Shown: piece by piece, positions 11,620-24,032 of the stretch
Layout of the letters: each line of letters starts with the position of its first letter
How positions within the stretch are numbered: position 1 is the first letter of the stretch
Origin: Paramecium sonneborni
Taxonomy: Eukaryota > Ciliophora > Oligohymenophorea > Peniculida > Parameciidae
Direction: 5' to 3'
Assembly (NCBI GenBank): GCA_905182985.1
Contig: CAJJDN010000002.1
Span: 721,649 to 771,529 of the forward strand
Length of the DNA: 49,881 nucleotides
The notes under the pieces: model-generated
Told to the model about the DNA's origin: nothing
The model's input: only the letters and a program-made list of their open reading frames with translations
Databases searched by the model: none
Translations under genes and position numbers: made by a program

Positions 11620-13393
11620 ATGGATATCGTAGGAGTAAGAGATATTAATTATCTATCATAGAACGTATTGCCATAAGTATTGAAAGATGAAGCTACAGAA
11701 GATAAGGGAGAGATGGCTAGATTGGTAAAAATTGAATTTTAAAGATTTATAGTAAAGTTTTGTAGGAGCAATAGCAGTAGCAGATTTAGTGAAAACTACA
11801 TTAGGACCAAAGGGAATGGTTAGAATAATGAATAAATAGTATAGGATAAAATATTGAAACCAACAGGACCAGGTTAAGAGATGAGTCATATTACTGTAAC
11901 AAATGATGGTGCTACAATTCTAAGATCTATGTATGTAGAGAATCCAGCAGCAAAGATTTTGATAGAGATAAGCAAGACATAAGATGAAGAAGTAGGAGAT
12001 GGGACAACAACAGTTGCTGTATTAGCAGGTGAATTATTGCGGGAAGGAGAGAAATTAATTTAGAAAAGAATACATCCATAACATGTAATAGCTGGTTGGA
12101 GAATTGCAAGAGATGTAGCATTAAAGAGACTAAGAGAAATATGTATGATAAATATTTATTTAATTAGCAACTGAAAATGATATCAATTCTTAAGAATTTC
12201 ATGATGATTTGGTTAAAATAGCTAGAACTACATTGAGTTCTAAATTAATTACATCTGATAGAGATTATTTTGCTGATTTATGTGTAAACGCAGTACTTAG
12301 ATTGAAGGGATCTTCTAATTTAGATTATATATAAATAATCAAACTTCCAGGAGGAACTATTAGAGATTCATATTTAGATGATGGATTTATTCTGAAAAAA
12401 TAAATTACTATTGGATGTAAAACAAGAATTGAAAATGCTAAAATATTAGTAGCTAATACTGCTATGGATTATGATAAAATTAAAATTTATGGTACTAAAG
12501 TTAAAGTTAATTCAATGGATAAAGTTGCTGAAATAGAGGCAGCAGAAAAAGAAAAAATGAAACATAAAGTAGATAAGATTCTTAAATATTAACCAACAGT
12601 ATTTGTTAATAGATAATTGATTTATAATTATCCAGAATAATTATTAGCAGATGCTGGTATTACAGTAATAGAACATGCAGATTTTGAAGGAATGGAAAGA
12701 GTTGCTGCAGCTACAGGTGCTGAAATTTTATCTACATTTGATGCTCCTGAAAGATCAGAATAGATTTTAGGACATTGTGATTTAATAGAAGAAATAATGA
12801 TTGGAGAAGAGAAAGTAAATTTATTATATTATAATCAATTAGATGATTAAATTTTCAGGATGTAAGAAAAATGAAGCATGTACAATAGTTTTAAGAGGTG
12901 CAAGTACACACATTTTAGATGAAGTTGATAGATCAATACATGATGCTTTATGTGTCTTAATTACTACTGTAAAAAATAGAAGAGTAGTTTGGGGAGGTGG
13001 AAATTCAGAAATGTAAATGGCAGCTGCTTGTGAAGAAGAAGCTAAAAAAGTTTAAGGAAAATAAGCATTTGCAATTGAAGCATTTGGTAGAGCTTTAAGA
13101 TAAATTCCTACCATTATATGTGATAATGGAGGTATATGATTATTTATTAATTTATTTTAGGTTATGATTCAGCTGAACTAATCTAAAATTTCAAAGTTGA
13201 ATTATAAAAAGGTAATCTAACTTATGGTTTGAATATGACTGATGGAACTATTGGAAACATGAGTGAACTTGGTGTTAAAGAATGTTTAAGAGTTAAAGAA
13301 TAAGCCTTATTAGCTGCTAGTGAAGCAGCTGAACTTATTATGAGAGTTGATAATATTGTTAAATGTGCACCTAGAAAAAGAGAAAGAGCATGA
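11620..13393 (+). CDS. CCT2: T-complex chaperonin subunit beta (CCT2/TCP-1 beta)
   Basis: The protein is 545 aa in six exons, with introns 11725-11752 (28), 11819-11844 (26), 12143-12167 (25), 12815-12842 (28) and 13132-13160 (29 nt). It is one of eight paralogous subunits of the cytosolic CCT/TRiC ring, which folds actin, tubulin and other proteins using ATP. Family motifs are all present: [22 protein letters not shown], the catalytic [10 protein letters not shown], and the late WGGGNSEM. Beta-type features include [43 protein letters not shown] and [12 protein letters not shown]. The length matches the family. Frames join exactly after intron removal. Gln is almost always TAA or TAG here, which makes this gene good evidence for the reassigned code. 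It converges with the next gene, the stop codons being 88 bp apart. Confidence 0.96.
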
Positions 13394-13481
13394 AAGTAAA
13401 TTGTATAAATTATATAAATAATACAAATAATCTACATACAAATCATCTTCTTTCTTTCAAACTTCAATTAATTAATTTATT

Positions 13482-14942
13482 TCATTCTTCGTTTTGTTAA
13501 TTTATAGATTCTCTTCCTTATGTTTTTATCTTCTCTTCTCTTTCTATTATGTAGTTAATGTATGGATGATAACTCCTTTATTCTAATATGCAAATTACAC
13601 AAACCAAAAATATTAATGTTCCTAACAATAATTCCATTATAATAATTAATCCATACTTATTACTATTCCAACTTTCCTTTACTTACTCCTACATATTATA
13701 TAAAATCTCTCTTTCTGTTTTAAAATAAATATATGGATCACTCTCTATCTACTTTCTTAAAATACCATTCAATTCATAAGAATATTCAGTATTATTCATA
13801 AATTCCCATCTTACATAAAATGAACATTCTTTATTTTCATATTTTAAACAACTGTTATTTTAATCATTATTTTAAAAAGAACATTCTATTATATTGTCTT
13901 CTTATTAATTTTTTATATTTATTTTTGCATCACTAATATCCATATCTACAAAACATTTATTATAATTTTTAGGTAACACTTTTACAACCATAAATGTGTT
14001 ATTCATAATAGACTCTACTTCTACCAACATTCTAAATTAATTTCTATCCTCAAACTTTCTTCTTATCTAAGAATCATTTACTAATTAAGAAAATGTCTCA
14101 TCAATTTGAGTTATTATTTCAAATTCAATGTCTTCATTCATTTCCATAAACAGAAAAGTCTATCTTATTATGTATTAAGTTTTTATCAAAAAAGGCAAAT
14201 TATTTAATTTTTCATAATTCTCATTCGTAATTATTTAAGTTCCTTGTATTAAACTTTAATTTATATCTTATTATTATAATGAGAATTGTAAGACAGAATT
14301 GTTTAAATAAAACTTAAACCAATAAAATGTAGATTATTTTTCTTAAGAATTTGAAATCCTTGCTTAATAATATATCATCTTATTTTTGATTTCTTAAACA
14401 AAACTTTTTCGAAAGTCATAATAACATGAATTACTTATATCAATTGAAGGTAGTTATCCAGATAATATAACTTAATCTTTGGTGTTTGTTTCATATTTTG
14501 CTATATAGAAAAAAATTAAATTTATTGGTTCATCAGAATTCAATTTAAATTCTATTGAGTTCATACATGTTAGATAATGATAATGCTAAATTTAAATATA
14601 AGGTTAAAAGGTTTTTATTGTGCTTAAATTATACATTTTGTAATCTATAAAAATATAAAGCTCATCCTCATTAAGAAATCGATTAAATATAAAAGTGTAA
14701 TTATAAGTATAGTCTTGATCCAAAGGCAATTAATAATTCTAATCTAAACATATTCCTTAATCATTTTTAAGATTTAATTATTATTAGCCATCTACATCTA
14801 GTAATTTTATTTACTCTTAAGTTTTACAATCAAACCATCTCAATAATCTAAATTATTAATTATTTTAAGGAAATACAAGATCATCAATGCTTTCTGCACT
14901 CTAATATATGCAAAACAACAAAAATGCTATTTATCCTACCAT
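13482..14942 (-). CDS. Type I membrane protein, uncharacterised
   Basis: The protein is 486 aa in one exon. It begins with a short signal peptide (MVGQIAFLLFCIYQSAES) and ends with one membrane helix at about residues 436-458 (YGLIIIMELLLGTLIFLVC...) and a charged cytosolic tail of about 30 aa. The luminal or extracellular part of about 410 aa contains several possible N-glycosylation sites (NYTF, NNSV, NNTF, NNTEY) and a few Cys that could pair. No enzyme motif was recognised. The overall layout would suit a surface or endomembrane receptor-like or cargo-binding protein, which is inference only. No intron is needed; the frame is open throughout. Confidence 0.8.
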
Positions 14943-15346
14943 TTATAAATATAAATTTTTATTTATTTCTATCTAGTAGAAAGTTGATAAAACAATAATA
15001 AATCATAAAATACATATTATTCTCTTCATATACAGACTTCTCAAATAATAGAAGATGAAAAATTATTATAATTTAATCATTATTTTGAACACACTTCTCC
15101 TAAAATATATAATAATTGTTAAATTGAATTCTAATTCATAATCCTTTTTTTTTAAACTCTGTTAACTAAAGTAAATTAAATATTAAGAACTTTTGTATCA
15201 ACCATTTAAATAATTGCTTTTTTTTTGTAATATCAAATAGAATAATTAATTTTCTAATTCTGTATTTTTAAATTTTTTTATATAAAATCCCATTCTTTTA
15301 TAATAAAGATGTGATTTAGAGACTAAAAGTTATATTCTAGTAAATT
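14943..15346. other. Divergent intergenic region
   Basis: This lies between the start of the minus-strand membrane protein and the plus-strand ORF that follows. AT-rich, with T-runs at 15147 and 15220; nothing else identified. Confidence 0.35.
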
Positions 15347-15816
15347 ATGTCTATATTTAGAAATGATTATTTTAAAACTTAGCCATAATTAACACATTTT
15401 AGGTTCTTTATCTAAAAATGAAATATTATTAACCTCTCAGCATCATAATAGAGCAGCACAATCATTTATGTTTTATGAATAAAAAAATATCACAGATAGT
15501 TTTCTTAATTCAAAATATATTTTTTGTCATTAATAAATAATAGAAATTTATGGTTCTTTTTTATAAAAGTAAGAGAAATTGTTAGTATTAGATAGACTCT
15601 ACTAAAATAGATCAAGCGGATTTTGATAAAAGATAATAGGAATATGTTAATTAGAGTCAATCAATTAATTTCTTGAGGAATAATACTCCAATTAGTAATA
15701 CAGTTTACCTTTTTTTATTGAAAAATTAAGAATGTAGTTTATCGAATTCATAGGTTGAAATAGGAGGATAATAAAAATATAAATTATATTAAACATATAA
15801 ATATTATAATTAATGA
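15347..15816 (+). CDS. Unresolved small gene upstream of the DCC protein
   Basis: Protein-like segments occur in more than one frame: GSLSKNEILLTSQHHNRAAQ with SFMFYEQKNITDSFLNSKY at 15400-15530, then NNTPISNTVYLFLLKNQEC and SNSQVEIGGQQKYKL up to a TGA at 15814-15816. Candidate introns (a 21-nt one near 15340-15360, a 26-nt one at about 15576-15601, and one of about 32 nt near 15635-15670) would join them, but I could not confirm a single clean model. The final TGA overlaps the ATG of the next gene, which is unusual for ciliates and may mean the end is misread. No family recognised. Confidence 0.3.
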
Positions 15817-16175
15817 AAATAGATTAGCAAAAAATAAATATTTTTTATGATGAGATCTGTGGAATTTGTGATAAATTCATAAAATTGATCATTTATTTAG
15901 TAAATCCTGAGATTTTAGAATTGTATTCTTTATAGAGTGCAATATAGGATGAGAAATTAAGAAAACAATATGAATTAGATCTTTCATCAATTGTAGTAAT
16001 AACATAAAATAAAAAACTAAAAAAGTCAAAAGCAATGTTCTATTTACTAAAGCAAACTAAATTGAAATATTTAATAATGGTAATAGAATTATTAATACCG
16101 TAATTTTTGGCAGATTGGAGTTATGATTTTATTTCAAAACATAGAGATAAAATTTGTAAGATGAAAAAAAGATGA
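15813..16175 (+). CDS. DCC-family (DUF393) thiol-disulfide oxidoreductase-like protein
   Basis: The protein is 120 aa in one exon. Near the N-terminus it has FYDEICGICDKFIKLI, matching the DxxCxxC motif that names the DCC family (Cys16 and Cys19, thioredoxin-like). The rest follows the family pattern: a central YSLQSAIQDEKLRKQY, a beta strand with IVVIT, SKAMFYLLKQ, and a C-terminal LLIPQFLADWSYDFISKHRDK, close to the usual ...RDWVYD-IA-NR... ending. Members are found in bacteria, plants and protists and are thought to act as small redox proteins; the substrate is unknown. There is no targeting sequence. Only 31 bp separates its stop from that of the convergent cyclase gene. Confidence 0.8.
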
Positions 16176-16206
16176 ATAGCAATATTATGAATTTCATATG
16201 AATACA

Positions 16207-19200
16207 TCATTTTTCTGTTAATTCTCTATAACCTTTCCAATAAGTTGGTGCTTTATTTCCATTAGAGTGTAAGACTTCAAGTAAAGTGTTAGAAGGTCCA
16301 TCCTTATATTCTGGTATCATAGTCTAATGATAATATATAAAATTGATTACTAAAGTTTAGTTGAAGATAGGCAATGCTTTATCCCATTATCCATTAATGT
16401 AATATTAAAATCCTTATTCCCAAGTATCATAAAACTCTTTCATAAAAGGAGATCTAGCAAGAACTAATTCTTCATCATTCATAAATAGATCAGCTATTTA
16501 AATTGAATCCTTTTCGACATTCTTCATAAGTTGATTTCTCTAAAATCTCTAAATAACTCTATATTTTTTGGCTTCTCTTTATTATAATTTGCTGACATCA
16601 TATTTATCAATTGGTTCTTTGATTCCTTTCAATAAATTCTTAATAGATAAATCAATGGTGAAAATTTCTAATTATATAAATATTATTTATTACTCATAGG
16701 TTCTATACTTCCTTTGACAGTAACGATATCTATAAGTCTTAATTATTTCTAACAAGATTCAGTTAAGTATTCTCTCAGAATTCCACTTATTAGAATTATT
16801 GAACCAAATTATTTTGTAGCTGCTTCTAATCTTGAAGCCATATTTACATTTGGACTAAGATATGAAGCATCAATTTTAAAAGATGAACCTATTGCTCCTT
16901 CAATTCCCCAACCCATATGTAAACCAAAACCCATTTTTACTGAATAGTCTTTCATTCTAGCATTCAAACCAGGATGTTTTTTATACTTTTCTAATTTTTT
17001 AGAAATAGAAATTGATGTAATAATTTTAAGAAAAGCCATTACTGCCATGTCTCCTTTTTATTTTATTATTTTGTTATCTTTTAATACTAATTTAGATGGA
17101 TTATTTGGATCTGGATGATAATCTAATTATTCATATTTCCAAACTAAAAGAAAAGCATCTCCAATATTTTTATTAGCAGAACCACTAAAACTATTGACAG
17201 CTGAATGAACAATTTCTGCAATTTCATTTACAAATACCATAACATCTTATTATAAAACTTCAGTTGCATCTGTAAAATTTCTAATATCACAAAATCCAAA
17301 TATAGCCATAATTTTTTTACCAGGAATCATAGGATCAACACCACCTCCTTTTTTTATATTTTCTGCTATAATTTCTGATCCTGCTTCTCCAAATCCAACT
17401 GCTAATAAAGCTCCTACTTTCATAATAAGACGTTATAAAATATATGTTTCCATTGTCTTTTCATTTTCCTTTTCTTTTAATTTTTTATGATCTTAACTTT
17501 TTTCTAATTCTTCAATAACTAAATCCTCTTGTTCTTCAATATTAACTGCTTCTAATGGATTAGCCGCAATTAATTCTATATGTTTCATCATAGTTTCTAT
17601 AGGTTCAATTACCATATCTTCAACATCTTTATTAAAAAGTAACGCACTAATTGCCAAAACAATACAAACAAAAATAGTTTAAAATATAGATAGAATTGCA
17701 TTTGTCTAATTATATGATACTAAATCTGCAGCAGAATATGCTAATAAAGTTCCATTAATTGAAGTTTGAATATAATATTAAAGATCTGTAAATCTGTACT
17801 AATCTGGTTCTAATGAAGTGCTTTCAAAATATTCTGGATATTTTTAGTAATTATATTATACCCAAGCACCATTTACTAAGATATGAACTGCTTATATAGG
17901 ATATATTTCTCCTTTATGAAATTGTGCATATTATGATATTAATATTTCCTTTACATTTTATTAATCTTTAAATTGTGAAATTCTAAAGATTCCTGAATCA
18001 TAACTATTAATTTTTTCTTCATATGTATCAAAGTTTATCAATGGTATACTAATCAATACTGATAGAATAACAGTTATCACTCTTCTCATTACTAATTCTG
18101 ATAATTATTAACCTACTTTAGATTCCTTTGAATCAATATCTCCATTTAATAAACTATCCCCTTAAGAATTAGTATGTTAACCTGATTTTCCAGGAGTTGA
18201 TTTACCTGGAGATTTACTAAATTGATTATTTGATCCATCACTTCCATCTTAACTTGAAACAGGTTTTTATATTTATTAATTTTGAGGAATAGAATTACCA
18301 CTAATTTAACTTTAATTTAAAGGATTCTTTTTTATTTTATCACTTTCTATCATACCTTTGATACCTTTTGAATTCGGAATTTGTAGTACTCTATCTTCAT
18401 CATTAAAATCTTAATATATATAAATATTTTATACGTTACTAATTATTTTATGATTAAGATAAATTCTGTTGAGATTATTATTTAATTTATTATAAGATTT
18501 CTAATTATTAGAGTTGCTATTATGATTCTTAATTTAATTATTCATTTTATTATTTTTTTATTTTCTCTTCTTGTGATATTTAAGCCTACCTTAATAACTA
18601 TCTAAGAAGTGCTTTTTATTGTTATTTCTAAATTTATTGTCTTGCATGTTTATATAATTTAACCAATCTAACTAATCTTATTACTCTTATAACTCTAGCT
18701 GCTTTTCTTGCAACTTTTGATGCAGAACCTATAGTTTTAATTGAAGATGCATTTGTAATATCTCCAGAATACCATTCATCAGTGATCCATCCAATATCTA
18801 AAAACATAGTTGCTGTTGATATCACATCTAACCAGAAATAAAACTATGGCTATATATGTTATTATATACATTATTGATATATTCGTGTTTGGTAATACAA
18901 GTCAAGGCAATCTCTAGAGTAAAACAGAACATACAAATTATTGTTAATACAAAAAAAGCGTCATCTCCATCTTTATTCACTGTTAAAATTCTGATGTCAT
19001 CACCAAATAAAGCATACACAGTTACTATTCCCATTAGTATTGAAAATGGAATACTCTCAACTAATTAAGAAATCTTTGTTGTTATGCTTGTATTTAATGC
19101 TCTTGGCAGAATTATTGATTATCTTGCCTTTATTCTACTATTCATTCTTCTTATAGTTCTTTTAGCCACTATATATTCATAACATTAAATATTATACTTA

Positions 19201-19632
19201 ATTGTCTTTGTTGCCCTTATTTATTTTAACTTGATCTAACATCTGAACCAGATTCCATGTTTTAAAAACTCATCTATCTGTTTTACTTCTATGAAATTTC
19301 ATCTATTTCATCATTTTCTTTATCTTAACTACTCAATTTCTTTTATATTATAGGTAGACATTTAGGCTTATCGATAAACTTTAAATATTGATCTAATTTA
19401 CCAATTAAGCTGTATTTCCCCTTTATAAATCTGTGTTTATGGCTAAATCCCCTACTTATTACTCATTTGGTTCCTAATTAAATTGCAAATGTACTTGTTT
19501 AACCTAAGCTAGCTATTAATTAAAATTATCAACAACTTGCAATGGAAGAAAGTTTTATTCTGTTTCACGAAAAATATTGTTGTTACTCACATTGTTTGAA
19601 TATCTATCTGATATTCGATCAGATTCCATCAT
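16207..19632 (-). CDS. Adenylyl cyclase with N-terminal voltage-sensor channel-like domain
   Basis: The protein is 1098 aa in six exons, with introns 19379-19401, 19169-19197, 18844-18869, 18410-18434 and 16668-16693 (23-29 nt). After a polar N-terminus it has S1 (about 176-192), S2 (208-228), S3 (238-256) and an S4 helix at about 283-302 with Arg/Lys every third residue (RVIRVIRLVRLVKLYK). A Ser/Gly-rich linker leads to a membrane helix at 482-500, an extracellular part of about 110 aa, and another helix at 610-632. The class III cyclase domain follows: metal-binding Asp748 in FGFCDIRNFT and Asp791 in NIGDAFLLVW, Lys885 and Asp887 in FKIDASYLSP, and Asn896/Arg900 in NVNMASR. Channel-cyclase fusions are known from Paramecium, Tetrahymena and Plasmodium (ACalpha), where they link membrane potential to cAMP and ciliary beating. 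I see no K+ selectivity filter (GYG/GFG). The C-terminal 150 aa follow the ciliate pattern. Confidence 0.9.
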
Positions 19633-20409
19633 TTTAGATTATAATTGAAAAAAACAAGATATTTACTTGATTTGAATCTATAAATCAAATCCTTTTAATA
19701 AGAAACTTCGTCATAATATTTAAAAAATTCGTTTATTCCTTAATTTATATATTTTATTTTTCATAATATATTTTTTTTATTAATTTTGCAAAATTAAATT
19801 ATCAAACAAAAATTAGGACACAGCTTATACAAGAAATAGCAAATAAATCGTCATTTTTTTATAGAAAATTTAAATTGAATTTATCTAAAGATCATATTCT
19901 AAAATTGGTATAATTTTTATTTAAATTTACTAATATTCTCTTTATAAAGTGGAGAAATTTACAATCAATTTATGATGATAAATGTGGTTGTTTAATGTAT
20001 TTGATTTTGAGAAATTTTAGAAATAATTATCAAATATTATCTTATTAAATATAATTTTATCTCATACTTAGGAAATGTTTTTAGATTTAGAGTTATTAAA
20101 GGGAAAACATTATAAACATTCCAACCTAAATGCTTAATATAAAATTATTATTTATAGTTGGAATAAAAAACTTCAAAATTAAGATTATTAATGTTAAAAT
20201 AAAGAATTATCACTTTTGTTTAATTTAACTACCATTCACATAAAATAATTTGAATAATTGAATTTTTGATTATTAATTGTTCTAATTATAAATTGATTGA
20301 TTATATGAAAATGATAAAAATAATCTGAGTATTTTAAATCCATAGATTAATTATATAATGAGATTTCTATAATTTTATATTTCTCATTTAAAATTTAGAT
20401 TAATTCCAG
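19633..20409. other. Divergent intergenic region, cyclase / Na+/H+ exchanger
   Basis: About 780 bp between two divergent starts. AT-rich throughout, with no coding-like frame. It would hold both promoters; no recognisable element. Confidence 0.4.
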
Positions 20410-22056
20410 ATGGGAACGGAAGAATAAGACGATAAGGTAGAATTAGTTGTAATCTGAGAAAACTGCATCCATAAGTGATGCAATTTTATTAATGATGGCT
20501 TTGCTTGTTCTAAACTAGATTATTGTTGATCTATTCAACAGAATTCAGAAGGAAAACCCGATAAAGAAGTTCATAAATAGTCCAATGATTACAACATCTA
20601 TAGGAATAATTGCTGGAATTGTTATGAATGAAATTGAAGCAGATAATGCAATGAACTAAATTAGAAAAGGATTTAGTCAACTTTTTTTAATTGTTCTACT
20701 TCCTCCAATACTATTTGAAAGGTATTTGATAATAATATATTCCTAAGCGCTGTGAACATGGAAACAGTAATAATATATAAATATTCTTTAGTAACCTTTT
20801 TTTCAGCATTTTGGCACAATTCATTTGTATGCAATATTTGGTACACTGATAGCTATTTTTATAACAACAGGAATCATTTATTTAGGAGGTCTTACAGGGT
20901 TTGTAACAGCTTTTCCTTTAAATCTTGCATTTGTTTATGGATCATTGATTTCTGCAACTGATCCTGTTAGTGTCATAGGTGCATTAAAATCGATGGAAAT
21001 TGAAAAGATGTTAAGTATTTTAATTTTTGGAGAAAGTATTTTAAATGATGCTGTTTCATTGACTAGTTATGAGTAATTTTAATTATTCACTAATAATAGA
21101 GCTGCTTTAGATTTTTATAATGATTCTGAATAAGGAGTAGGTTGGGTTATTTTAGGGTTTTTTTTGGAATTTATATTATCAATAATAATTGGGTTCTTAA
21201 TTGGTTGTTTAAGTGCTTATGTAAATAATAAAAATAAGGTAGATTTTGAAAAAAAAAAATGAAGATTCATAAGATTCAATTGAAGAATTGGAGAATATTA
21301 TTATGTTTATAATTCCTTGGGTTTCATATTTAATTGCTGAAGCTTTAGAATTTTCTGGTATTGTAAGTATTATTTTCTGTGGAATTTTTATGGCTAGATA
21401 TGCAGTTCCAAATTTAAGTAAATCTGGAAGAAAAGTAATTATCTAAATTTATATCTAATTTTAGAGCATTAGTAAAATTTATCATAGTTTATCATTAATT
21501 TTTGAAAATTTAACTTTTCTATTTATTGGTATTGGTTTAATAGGTTTCGATCTTTATTGGAATTAAATGGGAGCAGGTTTATTTTTAATTACATTTTTTG
21601 CAATATTAATAGCTAGATTAACAAATATTGCATCAATGAGTTTTGTAGCAAATTGGTTTAGATAAAAAAATAAAATTAATAAAAATTAACAAGTATTTTT
21701 ATGGTTTAGTGGATTTCGAGGAGCTATGGCATATGCTTTATCATTGGAAAGTTGTTAAAAATTTGAATATTATGGAAATATTATGCTTACAATGACAATT
21801 TTAATAGCAATAATTAATATTTATTTTTAAGGAGCATTTATTATACCTTTGATTGATATATTAAATCTTAAATTACCATAAGATGCAAATGAAGAAGAAA
21901 AAGTTTAAATTGGATATTTAGCAAGATGTAAGTATGCAATTGGTCAATTTGATGAAAAATTTATATAATCTAAACTCATAAGAAAGTATATTTTTTTTTT
22001 ATCAAATTAGAGAGATTAAAGATGAAATTGAATTAAAGGAAATTGAAAAATAATGA
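20410..22056 (+). CDS. Na+/H+ exchanger (NHE/CPA1), apparent frameshift in a poly-A run
   Basis: About 505 aa in six exons, with introns 20437-20458 (22), 20722-20747 (26), 20767-20791 (25), 21435-21464 (30) and 21986-22010 (25 nt). It has the CPA1 fold with about a dozen membrane helices and the conserved FQHFGTIHLYAIFGT, GSLISATDPVSVIGALK, and the active-site helix FGESILNDAVS with the Asn-Asp pair. Late motifs LWFSGFRGAMAYALS and ENLTFLFIGIG are also eukaryotic NHE. It exchanges Na+ for H+ across a membrane (plasma or contractile-vacuole membranes are candidates). In exon 4 a run of 11 A at about 21250 leads to a TGA; with one A removed the frame continues NEDSQDSIEELENIIMF. The total length is one base over a multiple of three, so this is probably a sequence error. 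The cytosolic tail is short. Confidence 0.88.
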
Positions 22057-22136
22057 AAATGTATTATTTTATATTTAAAATATAAATTATTAAATAAATA
22101 TATTAAAATTAATTTAGTATATCCAATTTAATTTTA

Positions 22137-24032
22137 TCAATAAACTACGTATTTTTAATTAATCTTTGGATGAAATGTACATAATTCTTTTTCTTTTTAT
22201 ATTGCCTCTTCCTCTAATAATCTTTTATTCATATTATTTTATTAAGTTATATTAAATGGTTCTGGTTTTGTCTTTTCTAAATGATTTTTAAAGTCATATT
22301 TTAATTCATAATGGAAAAGCTCTTTTTCTCTCTCTATTTGTTAATGGACTTTTTTTTTTATGTTTTCTTTATTTTAAAAAAAACTCTCAACTCCTTTTAC
22401 TTTTTAGATTAAGGTTTCTTCATCTTTTAAAAATTATTTTGTCATTGGTTTAAAAGTACATTCTTTTAATTCTTAATATTACATTTGTCTAAAGTAAATA
22501 ATTTTTATACTTTTTTAAATCTTGTATTTTTCTTTCTTTTAGCTCCTTTTCAATTTCCATATTTTATTTAATTAAGTTTTTATCATATTTAGATTTTACA
22601 TGTTAATACTATGATGATTTTTTAGTTTAAGGATAATAACTAAAAGATTATTTTGATTCTTATTCCTATTGAAATAAAGTTAATAAATTACTTCTTTTAA
22701 TCTATTTAATTTTTCCTAACGTTCAGGATTATAAGCTAAATCATCAAGAGATCGCTTTTATGCAATAATAGAAGAAATGTGATTTATTTATGGTTTAAAT
22801 GTGTATTATTAATAATATGCTTATTGTATTTGTTCTTTTAAAATTTGATTTTTTTCATAATCCCTTGCTCCTAGACGATTAATCTTATCTGACATGTTTT
22901 CTTATAATCTTTCTTCGTTACTTTCCATTATTAATTCACTCGTTTTATTGATCTAAGGTTTGAAGGTAACATCAGAATTTTTTATAAATTCTTATATGAG
23001 TTTTTCTTTTTTTTCTCTCATAAAATCTGCCATTAAATACTAAGTTTAATAAACTTAGTTAATTTATTATATTGGTTTTGTAGTTGGATTGATTTAAGGA
23101 TTAAAAGTACATTCATCCTTTTCTTGAATTTCATTTTTTTAACTTATTTTTTTTTATAATTTATTAGCTGCATCTTCCATTAATCTTTCAACAACAGATT
23201 TAGATGTTTATTTTTATTCTGCTATTAATATTGATCTTTAAGAAATTTTAGGTTGATAAGTAACATCAGATTATTATTAAAATTCTTATTTTTTTATTAA
23301 TAATTCTTCTTATTTTTTTTTCATAACTTCATCAATTCTTTCATATAAAGGTCTCATGAATTATTTTTCTCCTTTCAAAACATTACTAATTTGACTAATA
23401 TCTGGTTTAAATGAAAACTACTCCGAATTTATATGATCAAATTTTAATTATTCTTTTCTTTTTTTTTATTCAATTCCATCCTAATATAATCTTTCAGCAA
23501 CTGGATGATCAGTATTTCTTCTAGATGCAATATCACTAATATTTGGTTTAAATGTACAATGCTATTCTACCAATTCATCAATATATTTTCTTTTATCATT
23601 TTCCCTCTATTCTAATTGATTTCTTTTATCTTCTAAGAGTCTTTGCCAAACTTCTTCTTTTGAATATTCCAAATTTTTTTTTTATTATTATCTAGGCATA
23701 TCATAAGATTTTGGTTAACAACAAGGTCGCTTAATTTTTGGACTATAAGTTGAATTAAATTCTTCCATCAATTTATTTAAATATGTTTTCTATTATTCAC
23801 CATCTTCACATTCCTCTTCATGAGGTTCAGAAATATATTATTCTCTATGATCGGATTAACTTCTTTAGATTCTCATCATATATTCATGATTAAATTCTTT
23901 ATTTTTTTCTAGTTATTATTATAGTTTTTATGCAGTTAATTCAAGAGTTTAGCTTTAAATCTTTGACTCTTTCTTGCTACTACTTAGTATTAAATCATCC
24001 CAATATTGGGGAGATTATTATTCAATCATCAT
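22137..24032 (-). CDS. FKP-repeat coiled-coil protein, likely ciliary
   Basis: The protein is 615 aa in three exons, with introns 22666-22691 (26 nt) and 22489-22510 (22 nt). A motif of the form (C/V)TFKPxI(N/S) recurs about ten times at spacings of roughly 40-65 residues: STYSPKIKR, CTFKPNISDI, FSFKPDISQI, VTYQPKISQR, CTFNPQINPT, VTFKPQINKT, YTFKPQINHI, CTFKPMTKQF, CTFHPKINQK. Between them are very charged helices (KKKQEELLIKKQEF). Regular FKP/FNP repeats with coiled-coil linkers are typical of axonemal or basal-body structural proteins in ciliates; I infer a ciliary role partly because the divergent neighbour is a SHIPPO protein. There is no membrane segment. Two adjacent ATGs begin the ORF. 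Confidence 0.75.

Noticed and set aside
11656..12121. Minus-strand ORFs of 77 and 64 aa
   Set aside because: Antisense to CCT2 exons.
18856..19068. Plus-strand 70-aa ORF
   Set aside because: Lies antisense to the S1-S2 exon of the adenylyl cyclase, which is strongly supported.
20752..21076. Separate 69- and 83-aa ORFs
   Set aside because: One is an out-of-frame shadow, the other is a piece of the Na+/H+ exchanger exon that stops where the standard code meets TAA.
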